Notes: generated from the letters alone by a model not told the origin. Counted from the first letter of the stretch, positions 1 through 10,091 are shown. The stretch is DNA of 64,000 nt from Streptomyces sp. NBC_01551 (GCF_026339935.1 NZ_JAPEPX010000001.1:6475501-6539500); one strand, 5' to 3'. Program-made: numbers and translations.

Positions 1-564
1 CGCCGGACCACCGCCCTGCTGGCCGCGGGGTGCCGCGCGGTCGAACTGACCACCTCCACCCCCGGCTGGGCCGAGGCCGTCGTTCGCACGGCGCCGCTCG
101 CCGACGCCGCGGGCCGCCCGGCCCTGATCGGCGTCGGCACCGTCACCACCGCCGCGCAGGCGCGGGCCGCGCTGGACGCGGGCGCGGCGTTCCTGATCTC
201 CCCGTACCCGGCTCCCGAGGTCCGGGCGTACGCCGCCGAGCGCGGGGCCGTCTTCATCGAGGGCGGATTCACCCCCGGCGAGATCGCCGCCGCCGCGCGG
301 GGCGCGGGCGCCGCGAAGGTCTTCCCCGCCCACGTCGGCGGCCCGGCGTTCCTCCGCTCCCTCAAGGCCGTCCTGCCCACCGCGCTGCTCATCCCGACCG
401 GGGGCATCACACCCGCCGAAGTCCCCGCCTGGCTCGCCGCCGGGGCGGCCGCCGTCGGCATCGGCAGCGGCCTCCCGACCGCCCCGTCCGACCTCACCGC
501 CGTCTTCGCGGACCTGGCCCTACCGTGCTGCCCGACATGCACGGCCGACACGGAGCCCCGATGA
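1..564 (+). CDS. KDPG/KHG aldolase, 5' end outside window
   Basis: Frame 1 is open from the first base and ends at TGA 562-564. It reads as a class I 2-keto-3-deoxy-6-phosphogluconate aldolase, which splits KDPG into pyruvate and glyceraldehyde 3-phosphate. Visible family features are the E-L-T-T strand, GVGTV, FLISP, GGFTPGE, the Schiff-base lysine in AKVFPA (about residue 106 of the visible part) and PTGGI near the C-terminus. Perhaps 20-30 N-terminal residues are missing. Its stop overlaps the next start (ATGA at 561), so it is coupled to a sugar kinase that would supply its substrate. The substrate could also be a related 2-keto-3-deoxy sugar acid phosphate, as in galactonate or anhydrogalactose catabolism. 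Confidence 0.9.
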   Translation, partial: RRTTALLAAGCRAVELTTSTPGWAEAVVRTAPLADAAGRPALIGVGTVTTAAQARAALDAGAAFLISPYPAPEVRAYAAERGAVFIEGGFTPGEIAAAARGAGAAKVFPAHVGGPAFLRSLKAVLPTALLIPTGGITPAEVPAWLAAGAAAVGIGSGLPTAPSDLTAVFADLALPCCPTCTADTEPR

Positions 565-1889
565 CACCGCCGCCACCCGCGCCACCCGCGCCGCCAGGGC
601 TGTCTGATTCCGCCGCGGCAGCGGCTTCCGCCACCTCGCCCGTTTCCGGCGCCTCCGCGACCTCGTTCACGTCGGCCGGCTCTGCCGTGTCGTCGGCGTC
701 GGCTACCTCCGCCCCGTCTGCGGCGGCGGCCTCGGCCGCGTTCGCCATCCCCGCAGAGCCCCCGCTGCGGGGCGCCGCCGAAGGGACCGTCGCGCACGGC
801 GCCTGCTCCGGGGACACGCTCAACGCGCCGCCCGCGCCGTGCGCATCCCGCGAGTCGGCGGCCGGGGCCTCAGCCGCCCCCGCCGCCTCCGTGGGCCCGT
901 TCGCGGTAGCCGTCTCCGCGGCCCCGGTTCGGTACGACGTGCTCGTGCTCGGGGAGGTGCTCGTCGAGGTCCATGCCGAGGCTCCGTTGAGGGGCGCCGT
1001 CGACGGGACCGCCGCGCGGGTCTCCTACTCCGGGGACGCGCTCAACGCGGCGGCCGCCGCGGCTGCCGCCGGGGCGCGGACCGCGCTCCTCGCCGTCGTC
1101 GGAGACGACGAGCTGAGCGTGCCGCTGCTGCGCCGGGCCGCCGACCTCGGCATCGACGTCTCCCACGTGCGCCACGCCCCGCGCCCCAACGGCGCCTACC
1201 TGCTCGCCTCCGACCCCGAAGGCGACCGCGCGTTCGTCTACTGGCGCACCCACAGCGCCGGATCCACCCTCTCGACCCGGCACATCGCCTCCTGGCGCGA
1301 GCTGCTGACCGGCTCCACCGCCCTGATCACCAGCGGGATCACCGGCGCCCTGTCCCCGACCAGCCGTGACGCCGTGCTGGCCGCCGCCCGGGCCGTGCAC
1401 GCGGCCGGCGGGCACCTCTCGTACGACCCCAACTTCCGCCCCCGGCTCGCCGGCCGGGCCGAGGCCCGGGAGCTGCTGGCCCGCATCGCCCCGCTGACCG
1501 GGCTGCTCAAGAGCTCCTGCCCGGCCGACGCGCGGGCCCTGGTCGACACCGGCGACCCCCGCACCGCCGCCGCCCGCTACCGCGCACTCGGCGCCCGCGC
1601 GGTCGCCGTCACCGCCGGCGCCGACCGGCTGTTGCTGGACGAGGGCGCGGGGGAGCCGGCGTACCACCCCGTACCGCCGAACCCCCACCCGGTCGACGCG
1701 ACCGGCGCCGGGGACTGCTTCACCGGCACCGCCACCGCCCGGATCGCCCTGGGGGACACCCTCGCGGACGCCGTGGCCTACGGGACGGCCGCCGCCTCCC
1801 TCTCCGTGTCCGGGCGCGGCGGCACCGGCCGGATTCCCGCCTTCCACGAGACGGCGGCCCTGGCGGCGGCCCACCGGGGAGCCCGCTGA
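561..1889 (+). CDS. PfkB-family sugar kinase (2-keto-3-deoxygluconate kinase-like) with N-terminal extension
   Basis: The kinase core runs from about residue 124 (YDVLVLGEVLVEV) to the end. It has the substrate-side SGDALNAA motif, the central SYDPNFRP strand and the PfkB signature DATGAGDCF with catalytic base D385. It would phosphorylate KDG to KDPG for the aldolase encoded just upstream. The start at 561 is chosen for the ATGA overlap. This leaves about 120 residues of Ala/Ser/Thr/Pro-rich sequence before the core, which PfkB kinases normally lack. Inside this extension residues 65-92 repeat the core motif of residues 139-166. Internal initiation near 930 is possible, but no good ribosome binding site is visible there. 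Confidence 0.85.
   Translation: MTPPPPAPPAPPGLSDSAAAAASATSPVSGASATSFTSAGSAVSSASATSAPSAAAASAAFAIPAEPPLRGAAEGTVAHGACSGDTLNAPPAPCASRESAAGASAAPAASVGPFAVAVSAAPVRYDVLVLGEVLVEVHAEAPLRGAVDGTAARVSYSGDALNAAAAAAAAGARTALLAVVGDDELSVPLLRRAADLGIDVSHVRHAPRPNGAYLLASDPEGDRAFVYWRTHSAGSTLSTRHIASWRELLTGSTALITSGITGALSPTSRDAVLAAARAVHAAGGHLSYDPNFRPRLAGRAEARELLARIAPLTGLLKSSCPADARALVDTGDPRTAAARYRALGARAVAVTAGADRLLLDEGAGEPAYHPVPPNPHPVDATGAGDCFTGTATARIALGDTLADAVAYGTAAASLSVSGRGGTGRIPAFHETAALAAAHRGAR
753..1058 (+). repeat. Imperfect 84-bp direct repeat (753-836 and 975-1058) in the kinase gene
   Basis: The two copies are in frame and 222 bp apart. They encode residues starting AEPPLRGA and AEAPLRGA and ending SGDTLNA and SGDALNA, with about 17 of 28 residues identical. 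The second copy is the genuine PfkB N-terminal substrate-binding segment. The first lies in the low-complexity extension, so the extension looks like a decayed duplicate of the kinase 5' end. Confidence 0.8.
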
Positions 1890-1922
1890 CCGAGCCCGCT
1901 GACCGGCCCGCTGACCGGCCCG
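1879..1922 (+). repeat. Short tandem repeat (12-13 bp units) over the kinase stop codon
   Basis: The unit GAGCCCGCTGACC occurs at 1879-1891 and 1892-1904, followed by GGCCCGCTGACC at 1905-1916 and a partial copy. The kinase stop TGA (1887-1889) is inside the first unit, so each copy carries another TGA. Confidence 0.7.
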
Positions 1923-1926
1923 CCGA

Positions 1927-2811
1927 CTACGCTGCTTCGAGCAGCGCGATCTCCTCGGCGGAGAGCCGCAGCGCGCCCGCGGCGATGTTCTCGGCCAGGT
2001 GGTCCGGGTTCCCGGTGCCCGGGATGGCCAGGACGTGAGTCCCCCGGTTCAGCGTCCAGGCCAGCCGCAGCTGCGCGGCCGACACCCCGCGCTCCTTGGC
2101 GAGGGACCGCACCCGCTCGGCTTCCTCCGAGACCACCCCCGCCTCCTTGCCGGAGCCCGCGATCGCGAAGAACGGCACGAAGGCCACGCCCTGTTCCCCG
2201 CACGCGTCCAGGAACGCGTGGTCCTCGGCCGGGGACCCGATCCCGTACGCGTTCTGCACGCACACCACGGGCGCGATGGCCAGCGCCTCCGCGAACTGGG
2301 CGGGGCTGACGTTGGAGATGCCCAGGTGCCGGATCAGCCCGGCGGCGCGCAGCTCGGCGAGCGCCCCGAAGTGCTCGGCGAGCGAACCGTCCGCCTGGCT
2401 GGGCGGGATGCGCAGGTTGACCACGTCCAGGTGGTCGCGGCCCAGCTGGCGCAGGTTCTCCTCGACCTGCCCGCGCAGCTGCCCGGGCGTGGCCCACCAC
2501 CAGTCGCCGCCCGGGCCGCGGCCCGGCCCTACCTTGGTGGTGATGACGAGCTCGTCGCCGTACGGGGCGAGGGCGCTGTTGATCAGCTCGTTGGCGGAGC
2601 GCAGCGGGGAGAAGTAGAAGGCGGCGGTGTCGATGTGGTTGACCCCGAGCTCGACGGCCTTGCGCAGCACGCCGGTGACGCGGTCGCGGTCGCTGGGGGA
2701 GCCGTCGGCGAGGTGCGTGAGGCGCATCGCGCCGAAGCCCATGCGGTTGACGGTGAGGTCGCCGAGTCGCCAGGTGCCCGCGGCGCTCGCGGTGAGGGGG
2801 TTCAAGGTCAT
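1927..2811 (-). CDS. Aldo/keto reductase
   Basis: 294-residue TIM-barrel NADPH-dependent oxidoreductase of the YajO/YghZ-like AKR group. The N-terminal strand VNRMGFGAMRLT, the D-T-A-A-F-Y segment with the catalytic Asp and Tyr, the lysine in VITTKVG, the segment HLGISNVSPAQF and the C-terminal cofactor loop AIPGTGNPDHL follow the family order. Physiological substrate is unknown. The start codon overlaps the stop of the upstream serpin reading frame (ATGA, 2808-2811), so both were once translationally coupled. Confidence 0.9.
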   Translation of the reverse strand: MTLNPLTASAAGTWRLGDLTVNRMGFGAMRLTHLADGSPSDRDRVTGVLRKAVELGVNHIDTAAFYFSPLRSANELINSALAPYGDELVITTKVGPGRGPGGDWWWATPGQLRGQVEENLRQLGRDHLDVVNLRIPPSQADGSLAEHFGALAELRAAGLIRHLGISNVSPAQFAEALAIAPVVCVQNAYGIGSPAEDHAFLDACGEQGVAFVPFFAIAGSGKEAGVVSEEAERVRSLAKERGVSAAQLRLAWTLNRGTHVLAIPGTGNPDHLAENIAAGALRLSAEEIALLEAA

Positions 2812-4004
2812 CCGGAGACCCTATCCGGGTCGGCATCAGGGTCGGCGACCCAGCCTGCGGCCAGGACCAGGCGGGACGTCCGGTGCACGGCCAGGAAACC
2901 GAACGGGCTGGTGAACGCGGCCTCGGCGTGACGGGCGCGATGGCCGGCGCGGGGCATACCGCCACGGGGCTGCGCGGCGATGGCGGTCACGGCGGCGGCC
3001 TCGAACCCCGTCGCGTGGAACCGGGCCATGGCGGCCTGACGTGCCGAGCCGATCACCAGCGGCAGCCGGCTCACGCCGGGGAAGTGGTCCCCCTCGGCCC
3101 CGCTCGCGCTCTCCAGCCCGAACAGGCCGGCGTGTTCCAGCAGATCGTGCTCCACGAGCAGCGAGAAGGCGGGCGTCCGCACCCTCAACACGGGTCGCGG
3201 GCTGTACGAGTCCACCGTGCGGATCGTCAGACCCGGCCCCGGAGTTCCCTCGGGCAGGGTGGTTCCGTCCGCGGCGGGCACGGCTCCCTCGACGGCCGCG
3301 ATGCCGGTCGCCAGCACCTCGCCCGGCGGGGAGGCGGCCGGGCCGAGCACCAGGTGCACGTCCACCTCGTCCGCACCGGCCACCCTCAGCAGCGTGACCG
3401 GCCCCGACGCGCCGTCCGTCACCCGGACGTCCTCCAGCGCCGCGGTGGTGCGGTGCAGCCATCGCAGGGGCTTCCCGGCCCACGGGCCGTCGTACGCGGG
3501 CCCGGCTCACTCGGTGAAGGTGTCCGCCCACGTCAGCCGCAGCGCGAGCGCCGACGCCAGCACCAGCAGCGTCTCCTCGCCGAGCTCGACCGGCATCTTC
3601 TCGATCAGTCCGCCCGTCCGCTCCGACGCCCACGCGTCAAGGGACTTGGTGTCCGCCTCGGTGTCGCCCGACAGCTCGCCCCGCGCGCCCTGCGGGAGTT
3701 CCGCCAGCCAGCGCTCCTCCAGCGCGAGCCCGGCCTTGGCCCAGAGCCCCGTCGCGGCCTGGAGGCCCCGTACGCCGGCCAGCGCGCCCAGCAGCTCCCG
3801 CGCGGCCTTCGCCGCCGAGCCCGCGGGTATGCCCAGGGCTCCGGCCAGTTCCTCGCGCGCCGGGCCGCCCGCGCCGTCCGCGAGGAGGGCCAGCAGGGGC
3901 CAGACACCGGCCGCCGTGAGCACCGAGTCCCGCTCGCCCGTCACCGTCCGGCCGGCCCAGCGGGCGGTGAGCCGGTTGACCGCCCGTACCGTCGTGTTGT
4001 CCAT
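2808..4004 (-). pseudogene. Serpin-family protein interrupted by one in-frame TGA
   Basis: Residues 1-165 match the serpin N-terminal half (RAVNRLTARWAG, GVWPLLALLADGA, LWAKAGLALEERW, LVLASALALRLTWADTF). The same frame then meets TGA at 3507-3509 and continues without shift into the C-terminal half (VLRVRTPAFSLLVEHDLLE, GFEAAAVTAIA, FTSPFGFLAVHRTSRLVLAAGWV). Total length, about 398 codons, equals an intact serpin. Only one codon is wrong; CGA, GGA or TGG would restore it. The reactive-centre region lies after the stop, so the N-terminal product alone could not inhibit a protease. A second initiation at 3422 could make the C-terminal piece. A sequencing error is equally possible. Confidence 0.8.
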
Positions 4005-4092
4005 GGCCGGAGCGTACGTGGTGGGCGCCGCCGGGCCGGAGCGGTCTTCGCGGCCCGGCGGCGCCGGTCAGAGGGGTCAGCGGCACGAGGGG

Positions 4093-5421
4093 TCAGCGGC
4101 CGCCCCGCAGGCCCTGGTCCACGGCCGTCATCAGCTCGCCGTCCGCCGTGTCGGCGTCCAGCGACCAGAACATGGCGCCGCCGAGGCCGTTCTCCCGTAC
4201 GTACCGGCTCTTGGTGCGGAGCACCTGCGGGTCGTCGTACGTCCACAGGGTGCTGCCGTCGAACAGCCAGGCGTGGCCGCCGCGCCGGTCGCGGTAGACC
4301 TCGTACGCGCCCGAACCGGCCAGGGCCTTCAGCGCCTTGTAGTCCTCGTACCCCGCCGCCCAGGTGGCCGGCGCCGGGCCCGCGGCCGGCTGCCCCATGC
4401 CGTCGCCGCCCCCGCTGACCCCGGTCCAGCCCTGACCGTAGAACGGCATGCCCATCACCAGCTTGTGCGCGGGCGCCCCGCGCTCCCGCCAGGCCTCGAC
4501 CGTGCCGTCGACGCTGAAGTCGCCCCGGGCGTACAGCGCCGACTGCTGGGCCGTCGTCCTCTCGCCGGAGACGTGGAAGTCGTAGCCCTGGAGGGTCACG
4601 AAGTCGAGGTCGCGCATGATCCGGCGGACGTCGAAGCCCGCGTCGATCTTCGCGGGGGCGGTGGGGACGAAGGCCGTCAGCTCGTACGTCGTCTTCCGCT
4701 TCTGGCCGCGCCCGTACGCGTCGAGCTGCGTACGGAACTCCTTGACCAGCTCCGCGAAGTTGCGCTTGTCCTCCGGCCGGAACTTCGTGTCGGTGTCACC
4801 GGCCGAGCCGGGCCACTCCCAGTCGAGGTCGATGCCGTCGAAGACGCCCGCCGCCGCGCCCGCGCCGCCCCGGGCGCCGTCCTGCGGCAGGTTCCCCTTG
4901 ATGTAGAGGTCGATGCAGGACGCCACGAAGGCCTTGCGGGAGGCCGGGGTGAGCGCCGCGTCCGAGAAGTGCGTGGACCAGCTCCAGCCGCCGAGCGAGA
5001 TCAGCACCTTGAGCTTCGGGTGCTTGGCCTTGAGCTCGCGCAGCTGGTTGAAGTTGCCGGCGAGGGGCTGCGCCGCGTCGTCGGCGACCCCGTCGACGGA
5101 GTTCGCGGCGTCCAGCGGGCGCACGTAGTCGGCCCACGCGTCGGCCTCGCCCGGGACGTTGCCCGTGAAGCACTTGCCGTCCGCGCTGACGTTGCCGAAG
5201 GCGTAGTTGATGTGGGTGAGCTTCGCGGCGGAGCCGTTCGCGTCTAGGTCCTGGACCTGGAAGTCCCGTCCGTAGACGCCCCATTGGGTGAAGTACCCGA
5301 CCTTCTTGTACGCGCGGTCGTGGCCCGCGTCGCCGTGCGCGCCGGCGGCGGGCGCGAAGGCGGTCAGCAGGGAGAGGGAACAGGCGGCGACGGCCATCCT
5401 GCCGAGCATGCTGCGGCGCAT
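4093..5421 (-). CDS. Secreted chitinase, glycoside hydrolase family 18
   Basis: 442 residues. A Sec signal peptide (MRRSMLGRM then a hydrophobic stretch to AGAHG) precedes a GH18 barrel starting KKVGYFTQWGVYGRDF. The active-site motif FDGIDLDWEWPG carries the proton-donor Glu of DxxDxDxE. VLISLGGWSWS and the late GAMFWSLDADTADG strand are typical. No separate chitin-binding or FnIII module is present, so this is a single-domain enzyme. It would release chitooligosaccharides from chitin outside the cell. An AAAGGAAG ribosome binding site lies just before ATG 5421. A DasR-type element sits in the promoter. Confidence 0.95.
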   Translation of the reverse strand: MRRSMLGRMAVAACSLSLLTAFAPAAGAHGDAGHDRAYKKVGYFTQWGVYGRDFQVQDLDANGSAAKLTHINYAFGNVSADGKCFTGNVPGEADAWADYVRPLDAANSVDGVADDAAQPLAGNFNQLRELKAKHPKLKVLISLGGWSWSTHFSDAALTPASRKAFVASCIDLYIKGNLPQDGARGGAGAAAGVFDGIDLDWEWPGSAGDTDTKFRPEDKRNFAELVKEFRTQLDAYGRGQKRKTTYELTAFVPTAPAKIDAGFDVRRIMRDLDFVTLQGYDFHVSGERTTAQQSALYARGDFSVDGTVEAWRERGAPAHKLVMGMPFYGQGWTGVSGGGDGMGQPAAGPAPATWAAGYEDYKALKALAGSGAYEVYRDRRGGHAWLFDGSTLWTYDDPQVLRTKSRYVRENGLGGAMFWSLDADTADGELMTAVDQGLRGGR

Positions 5422-5484
5422 GGGCTTCCTTTGCGGATGCGGGGAGTGGTGCTCCTGAGCCGTGCTGGTGCGGGTGCATCCCGG

Positions 5485-5513
5485 AAACTATTGGTCTGGA
5501 CCATCTCGGTCAA
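5485..5513 (-). promoter_or_regulatory. Chitinase promoter with DasR-type (dre) operator between -35 and -10
   Basis: On the minus strand TTGACC (5513-5508) is followed, after exactly 17 bases, by TAGTTT (5490-5485). The spacer contains TGGTCCAGACCA (5503-5492), a near-palindrome matching the 12-bp repeat known from Streptomyces chitinase promoters and the core of the DasR site TGGTCTAGACCA. It lies about 70 bp upstream of the chitinase start. Binding of DasR here would block RNA polymerase until glucosamine 6-phosphate or a related ligand releases it (inference from the known regulon). Confidence 0.75.
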
Positions 5514-5611
5514 GAGGGCGTTCGCCCCGGGTTCCGGGCCGGAGCCCGTCCGTCCGAAAATCATCGGTCACGGCACTGGGCTCCTCGGGGCCCGGTAGCT
5601 ACCCTCCGCGC

Positions 5612-6691
5612 ATGATTTCCACGGTGGTCTGGGGTACCGGGAATGTCGGCCGTGCGGCGATCCGTGCCGTCGAGGCCCACCCGGCACTCAAACTCACGGC
5701 AGTACTCGTCCACAACCCCGACAAGACCGGCCGCGACGCCGGCGAACTCGCCGGGCTCGACTACCCCCTGGGCGTCGCGGCGACCGACGCCGTCGACGCC
5801 GTGCTCGCGGCCCGCCCCGACGCCGTCGTCTACGCGGCCTCCGGCGACACCCGCCCAGACGACGCCCTCGCCGACATCGCCCGGGCGATCCGGGCCGGCG
5901 CGGTCGTCGTCAGCCCCGCCCTGTACCCGCTCTACGACCAGCGCAACGCCCCGCCGGAGTTCCGGGATCCGGTGATCGCCGCCATCGCGGAGGGCGGCGG
6001 CTCGCTGTTCGCCTCCGGTGTCGACCCGGGCTGGGGCAACGACGTACTGCCGCTGCTGATCAGCGGACTGGCCACGACCGTCGACGTGATCCGCTGCCAG
6101 GAGATCTTCGACTACTCCACCTACGACCAACCCGACTCGGTCCGCTACCTCGTCGGCATGGGCCAGCCCATGGACTTCGAGCCGATGATGCTGATGCCCT
6201 CGATCCCGACCATGGTGTGGGGCGGGCAGATACGGCTGATGGCCCGGGCCCTCGGCGTCGAACTCGACGAGATCCGCGAGACGTCCGAGCGGCGCGCGCT
6301 CGACGCGACCGTGACCACGCGGACGATGGGTGAGTTCGAGGCCGGCACCCAGGGCGCCATCCGCTTCGAGGTGCGGGGCATCGTCGAGGGCGAACCACGC
6401 ATCGTCATCGAGCACGTCACCCGCATCCACCCGTCCTGCGCGCCGGACTGGCCCACACCGCCCGACGGGGCCGGGGCGCACCGAGTGATCATCGAGGGCC
6501 GCCCCCGTATCGAGGTCACGGTCGAGGCCACCGACGAGGGCGAGAACCGCTCCGCGGGCGGGAACGCCACCGCGGTCGGCCGCCTGGTGGGCGCCATCGA
6601 CTGGCTGATGGAAGCGGAACCCGGAATCTACGACGCGCTGGACGTCCCGCTGCGTCCCGCGGTCGGCAAACTCGGAAGGAAGCAGCCATGA
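5612..6691 (+). CDS. DapB-like NAD(P)-dependent dehydrogenase
   Basis: 359 residues. The N-terminal Rossmann motif is TVVWGTGNVGRAAIRAV, followed by the dinucleotide-binding DapB-type order (PDAVVYAASGD, AIRAGAVVVSPAL) and a C-terminal substrate domain with FASGVDPGWGNDVLPLLIS. The closest family by eye is the dihydrodipicolinate reductase-like / 2,4-diaminopentanoate dehydrogenase group; the substrate is not known. ATG 5612 is the first start aligned with the Rossmann strand. Its stop overlaps the next gene by ATGA, so the two are co-translated. Confidence 0.8.
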   Translation: MISTVVWGTGNVGRAAIRAVEAHPALKLTAVLVHNPDKTGRDAGELAGLDYPLGVAATDAVDAVLAARPDAVVYAASGDTRPDDALADIARAIRAGAVVVSPALYPLYDQRNAPPEFRDPVIAAIAEGGGSLFASGVDPGWGNDVLPLLISGLATTVDVIRCQEIFDYSTYDQPDSVRYLVGMGQPMDFEPMMLMPSIPTMVWGGQIRLMARALGVELDEIRETSERRALDATVTTRTMGEFEAGTQGAIRFEVRGIVEGEPRIVIEHVTRIHPSCAPDWPTPPDGAGAHRVIIEGRPRIEVTVEATDEGENRSAGGNATAVGRLVGAIDWLMEAEPGIYDALDVPLRPAVGKLGRKQP

Positions 6692-7167
6692 AGATCGACA
6701 TTCCCGAGGGCCAGCACCCGATCGAATACGTCTGGGGCGACATGGTCCCCGGCATCGGGATGGCCGCCGCCAACTTCTCGCTGTCCGTCTACGCCCACAC
6801 CACCCTGGGGCTGCGCGAGTTCGAGGCCGCGCGGCTGCGGGTCGCCCAGATCAACGGGTGCGTCTTCTGCCTGGACTGGCGCACCGAGCGCGACGGGGAG
6901 AAGGTCGAGGAGGAGTTCGCCGACGCCGTGACCGAGTGGCGCACCACCGACGCCTTCGACGACCGCACGCGGCTCGCCGCCGAGTACGCCGAGCGCTACA
7001 CCCTCGATCACCACGGGCTCGACGACGAGTTCTGGGGCCGGATGACCGCCCGCTACAACCAGCTGGAGATCGTGGAGCTGACGATGAGCATCGGTTCCTG
7101 GCTGGCCTTCGGCCGGCTCAACCACGTGCTCGGCCTCGACAGCGTGTGCGTCCTGCCCGGGCACTGA
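6688..7167 (+). CDS. Carboxymuconolactone decarboxylase / AhpD-like protein
   Basis: 159 residues of the all-helical CMD/AhpD fold. The motif EAARLRVAQINGCVFCLDWRT supplies the CxxC redox pair and the nearby acidic residue seen in AhpD-type proteins, and the C-terminal helix ends with FGRLNHVLGLD. Such proteins act as thiol peroxidase partners or as decarboxylases. ATGA coupling to the upstream dehydrogenase suggests that the two handle the same compound. Confidence 0.85.
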   Translation: MKIDIPEGQHPIEYVWGDMVPGIGMAAANFSLSVYAHTTLGLREFEAARLRVAQINGCVFCLDWRTERDGEKVEEEFADAVTEWRTTDAFDDRTRLAAEYAERYTLDHHGLDDEFWGRMTARYNQLEIVELTMSIGSWLAFGRLNHVLGLDSVCVLPGH

Positions 7168-7259
7168 CGTGGTCCGGGGCCGCTCGGCTCGATGAGCGCG
7201 GTCGGCCCCGGTGTCGGTCGGTCCCGGTGTCGGGTCCCGGTGCGGCTCGGTCCGGGTTG

Positions 7260-8975
<1,716 letters not shown>

Positions 8976-8979
8976 CTAG

Positions 8980-8998
8980 GTAACTTTCGGCAGGTTAC
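8980..8998. promoter_or_regulatory. Inverted repeat upstream of choA
   Basis: GTAAC (8980-8984) and GTTAC (8994-8998) form an inverted repeat with a 9-base spacer, about 80-95 bp before the choA start, in a locally AT-richer stretch. It has the size of a TetR/GntR-type operator, but no regulator gene adjoins it. The role is inferred only from symmetry and position. Confidence 0.35.
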
Positions 8999-9086
8999 GC
9001 AACAGATGCACCAGATCACGGGACGTGTCGTCGGCGTGTCGTTGGCATATACACACGCCGCGCGTTCTCGGCTGTCGCGGCTGTGC

Positions 9087-9551
9087 CTACGAGAGGCTCC
9101 ACTGGCCGACGTCGTCGGCGAGGCCGCCGTTCAGTGCGAACTGCACCGCGGCGAGTCCGGCGTCCTTCGGGAGCCGGAAGGTGACGAAGCCGGTCGCCGT
9201 GCCGCCGGGTGCGAGGGTCACGGTCTCGGGAAAGCCCAGCCCGGCGGGAATCGTGGCGTTCAGGCCGTCGAACCGCTGCCCCGCGACGTCCAGCAGGTGC
9301 GCGCAGGACGCGGGGGAGTCCTTGTACACGGCGGACCCGGTGTTCTCCAGCCGCAGTTGTACGCCGACCAGCCGGCCGGAGTCGTCAGGCGCGGGGCTCG
9401 CGGGGTCGACCACCTGCACCAGGGTCACGTCGAGGCGCTCACCCGGCCGGTTGCCCGAGAGCGGGACGGTCTCGCCGGCGTCGCCGCGGATCGCGCCGAG
9501 CAGCAGGGGACCGAGGAGCGCGAGGGCGGCGAGGGAACGTGCGGCGCGCAT
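9087..9551 (-). CDS. Small secreted DUF4352-like protein
   Basis: 154 residues from ATG 9551, with a clear AGGAGG ribosome binding site. An N-terminal signal peptide (MRAARSLAALALLGPLLLG) precedes a beta-rich domain: RLDVTLVQVVDP, GRLVGVQLRLENTGSAVYKD, a conserved ASCAHLLD loop and LAPGGTATGFVTFRLPKD. This strand pattern resembles the immunoglobulin-like DUF4352 fold, often found in exported proteins of unknown role. It reads away from the tRNA gene. Confidence 0.75.
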   Translation of the reverse strand: MRAARSLAALALLGPLLLGAIRGDAGETVPLSGNRPGERLDVTLVQVVDPASPAPDDSGRLVGVQLRLENTGSAVYKDSPASCAHLLDVAGQRFDGLNATIPAGLGFPETVTLAPGGTATGFVTFRLPKDAGLAAVQFALNGGLADDVGQWSLS

Positions 9552-9726
9552 GGCGGAACCTCCTGCCTCCCAGGCCCCCTTGTCCACGATCCTCCGCGCA
9601 CCGCGCTCCCGCCACCGAAGCCCGGCTCCGGCCCCGCGGAGCACCGCCGCCGGGGAACTTCCACCCGGTTGAACCACAATCCGTTGGATCTTCCGGCCGA
9701 GCCGTGTCATGGTTGGTCTCGCCGAA

Positions 9727-9800
9727 GGGGTGTAGCTCAGCTGGCCAGAGCAACGGTCTCCAAAACCGTAGGTCGCAGGTTCGACTCCTGCCGCCCCTGC
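9727..9800 (+). tRNA. tRNA-Trp (anticodon CCA)
   Basis: Cloverleaf read by hand: acceptor AGGGGTG pairs with CGCCCCT (one T-G wobble). The anticodon stem ACGGT/ACCGT encloses loop CTCCAAA, giving anticodon CCA for Trp. The T stem GCAGG/CCTGC encloses TTCGACT. The discriminator base is G. The 3' CCA is not encoded. I see no duplicated 3' end downstream that would mark an integrated element. Confidence 0.95.
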
Positions 9801-9820
9801 AAAACCGCTGCCGTACGCAT

Positions 9821-9866
9821 GCGGAGAACGCCCAGGTGGAGCCAGTGCTCGCCTGGGCGTTCGCAT
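9821..9866 (+). terminator. Hairpin downstream of tRNA-Trp
   Basis: GAACGCCCAGG (9827-9837) pairs perfectly with CCTGGGCGTTC (9853-9863), with a 15-base loop and a few further flanking pairs. No T-tract follows, as is usual in Streptomyces. It ends just where the following short ORF begins. Confidence 0.7.
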
Positions 9867-10083
9867 GTCCGCGCGCGCCGTCGGCCTCTCGTGCCTCGGC
9901 GTCGTCGGGGTCGTCGTGCTCATCGGCGTCGTCGGCGCCGAACTCGGGGCCGCCGAAGACCAGATCGACACGGTCGAACTCGCGCCCGGCGAGAACGTCA
10001 CCGGCAAGGGAACCTTCACGCCGAAGAGGGTGACGTACACGGACGGCCTGATCGGGAAGGGCGTCCGCACGGACGTGTCGTAG
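9865..10083 (+). CDS. Possible small membrane or secreted protein, 72 aa
   Basis: ATG 9865 opens a 72-residue frame. One hydrophobic segment (VGLSCLGVVGVVVLIGVVGAEL) is followed by a polar tail with VELAPGENVTGKGTFTP and GLIGKGVRTDVS. A strong hairpin starts nine bases after the stop, as expected for a real gene end. Against it, the start overlaps the tRNA terminator and has no good ribosome binding site. I recognise no family. Confidence 0.4.
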   Translation: MSARAVGLSCLGVVGVVVLIGVVGAELGAAEDQIDTVELAPGENVTGKGTFTPKRVTYTDGLIGKGVRTDVS

Positions 10084-10091
10084 GAAACGGA

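Noticed and set aside
3507-3509. Selenocysteine or programmed recoding at the serpin TGA
   Set aside because: Serpins have no conserved Cys at this place and I see no stem-loop just after the TGA; mutation or sequencing error is simpler.
9727-9866. Integration site of a mobile element at tRNA-Trp
   Set aside because: No integrase gene and no repeated tRNA 3' end downstream; the tRNA is followed by an ordinary terminator.
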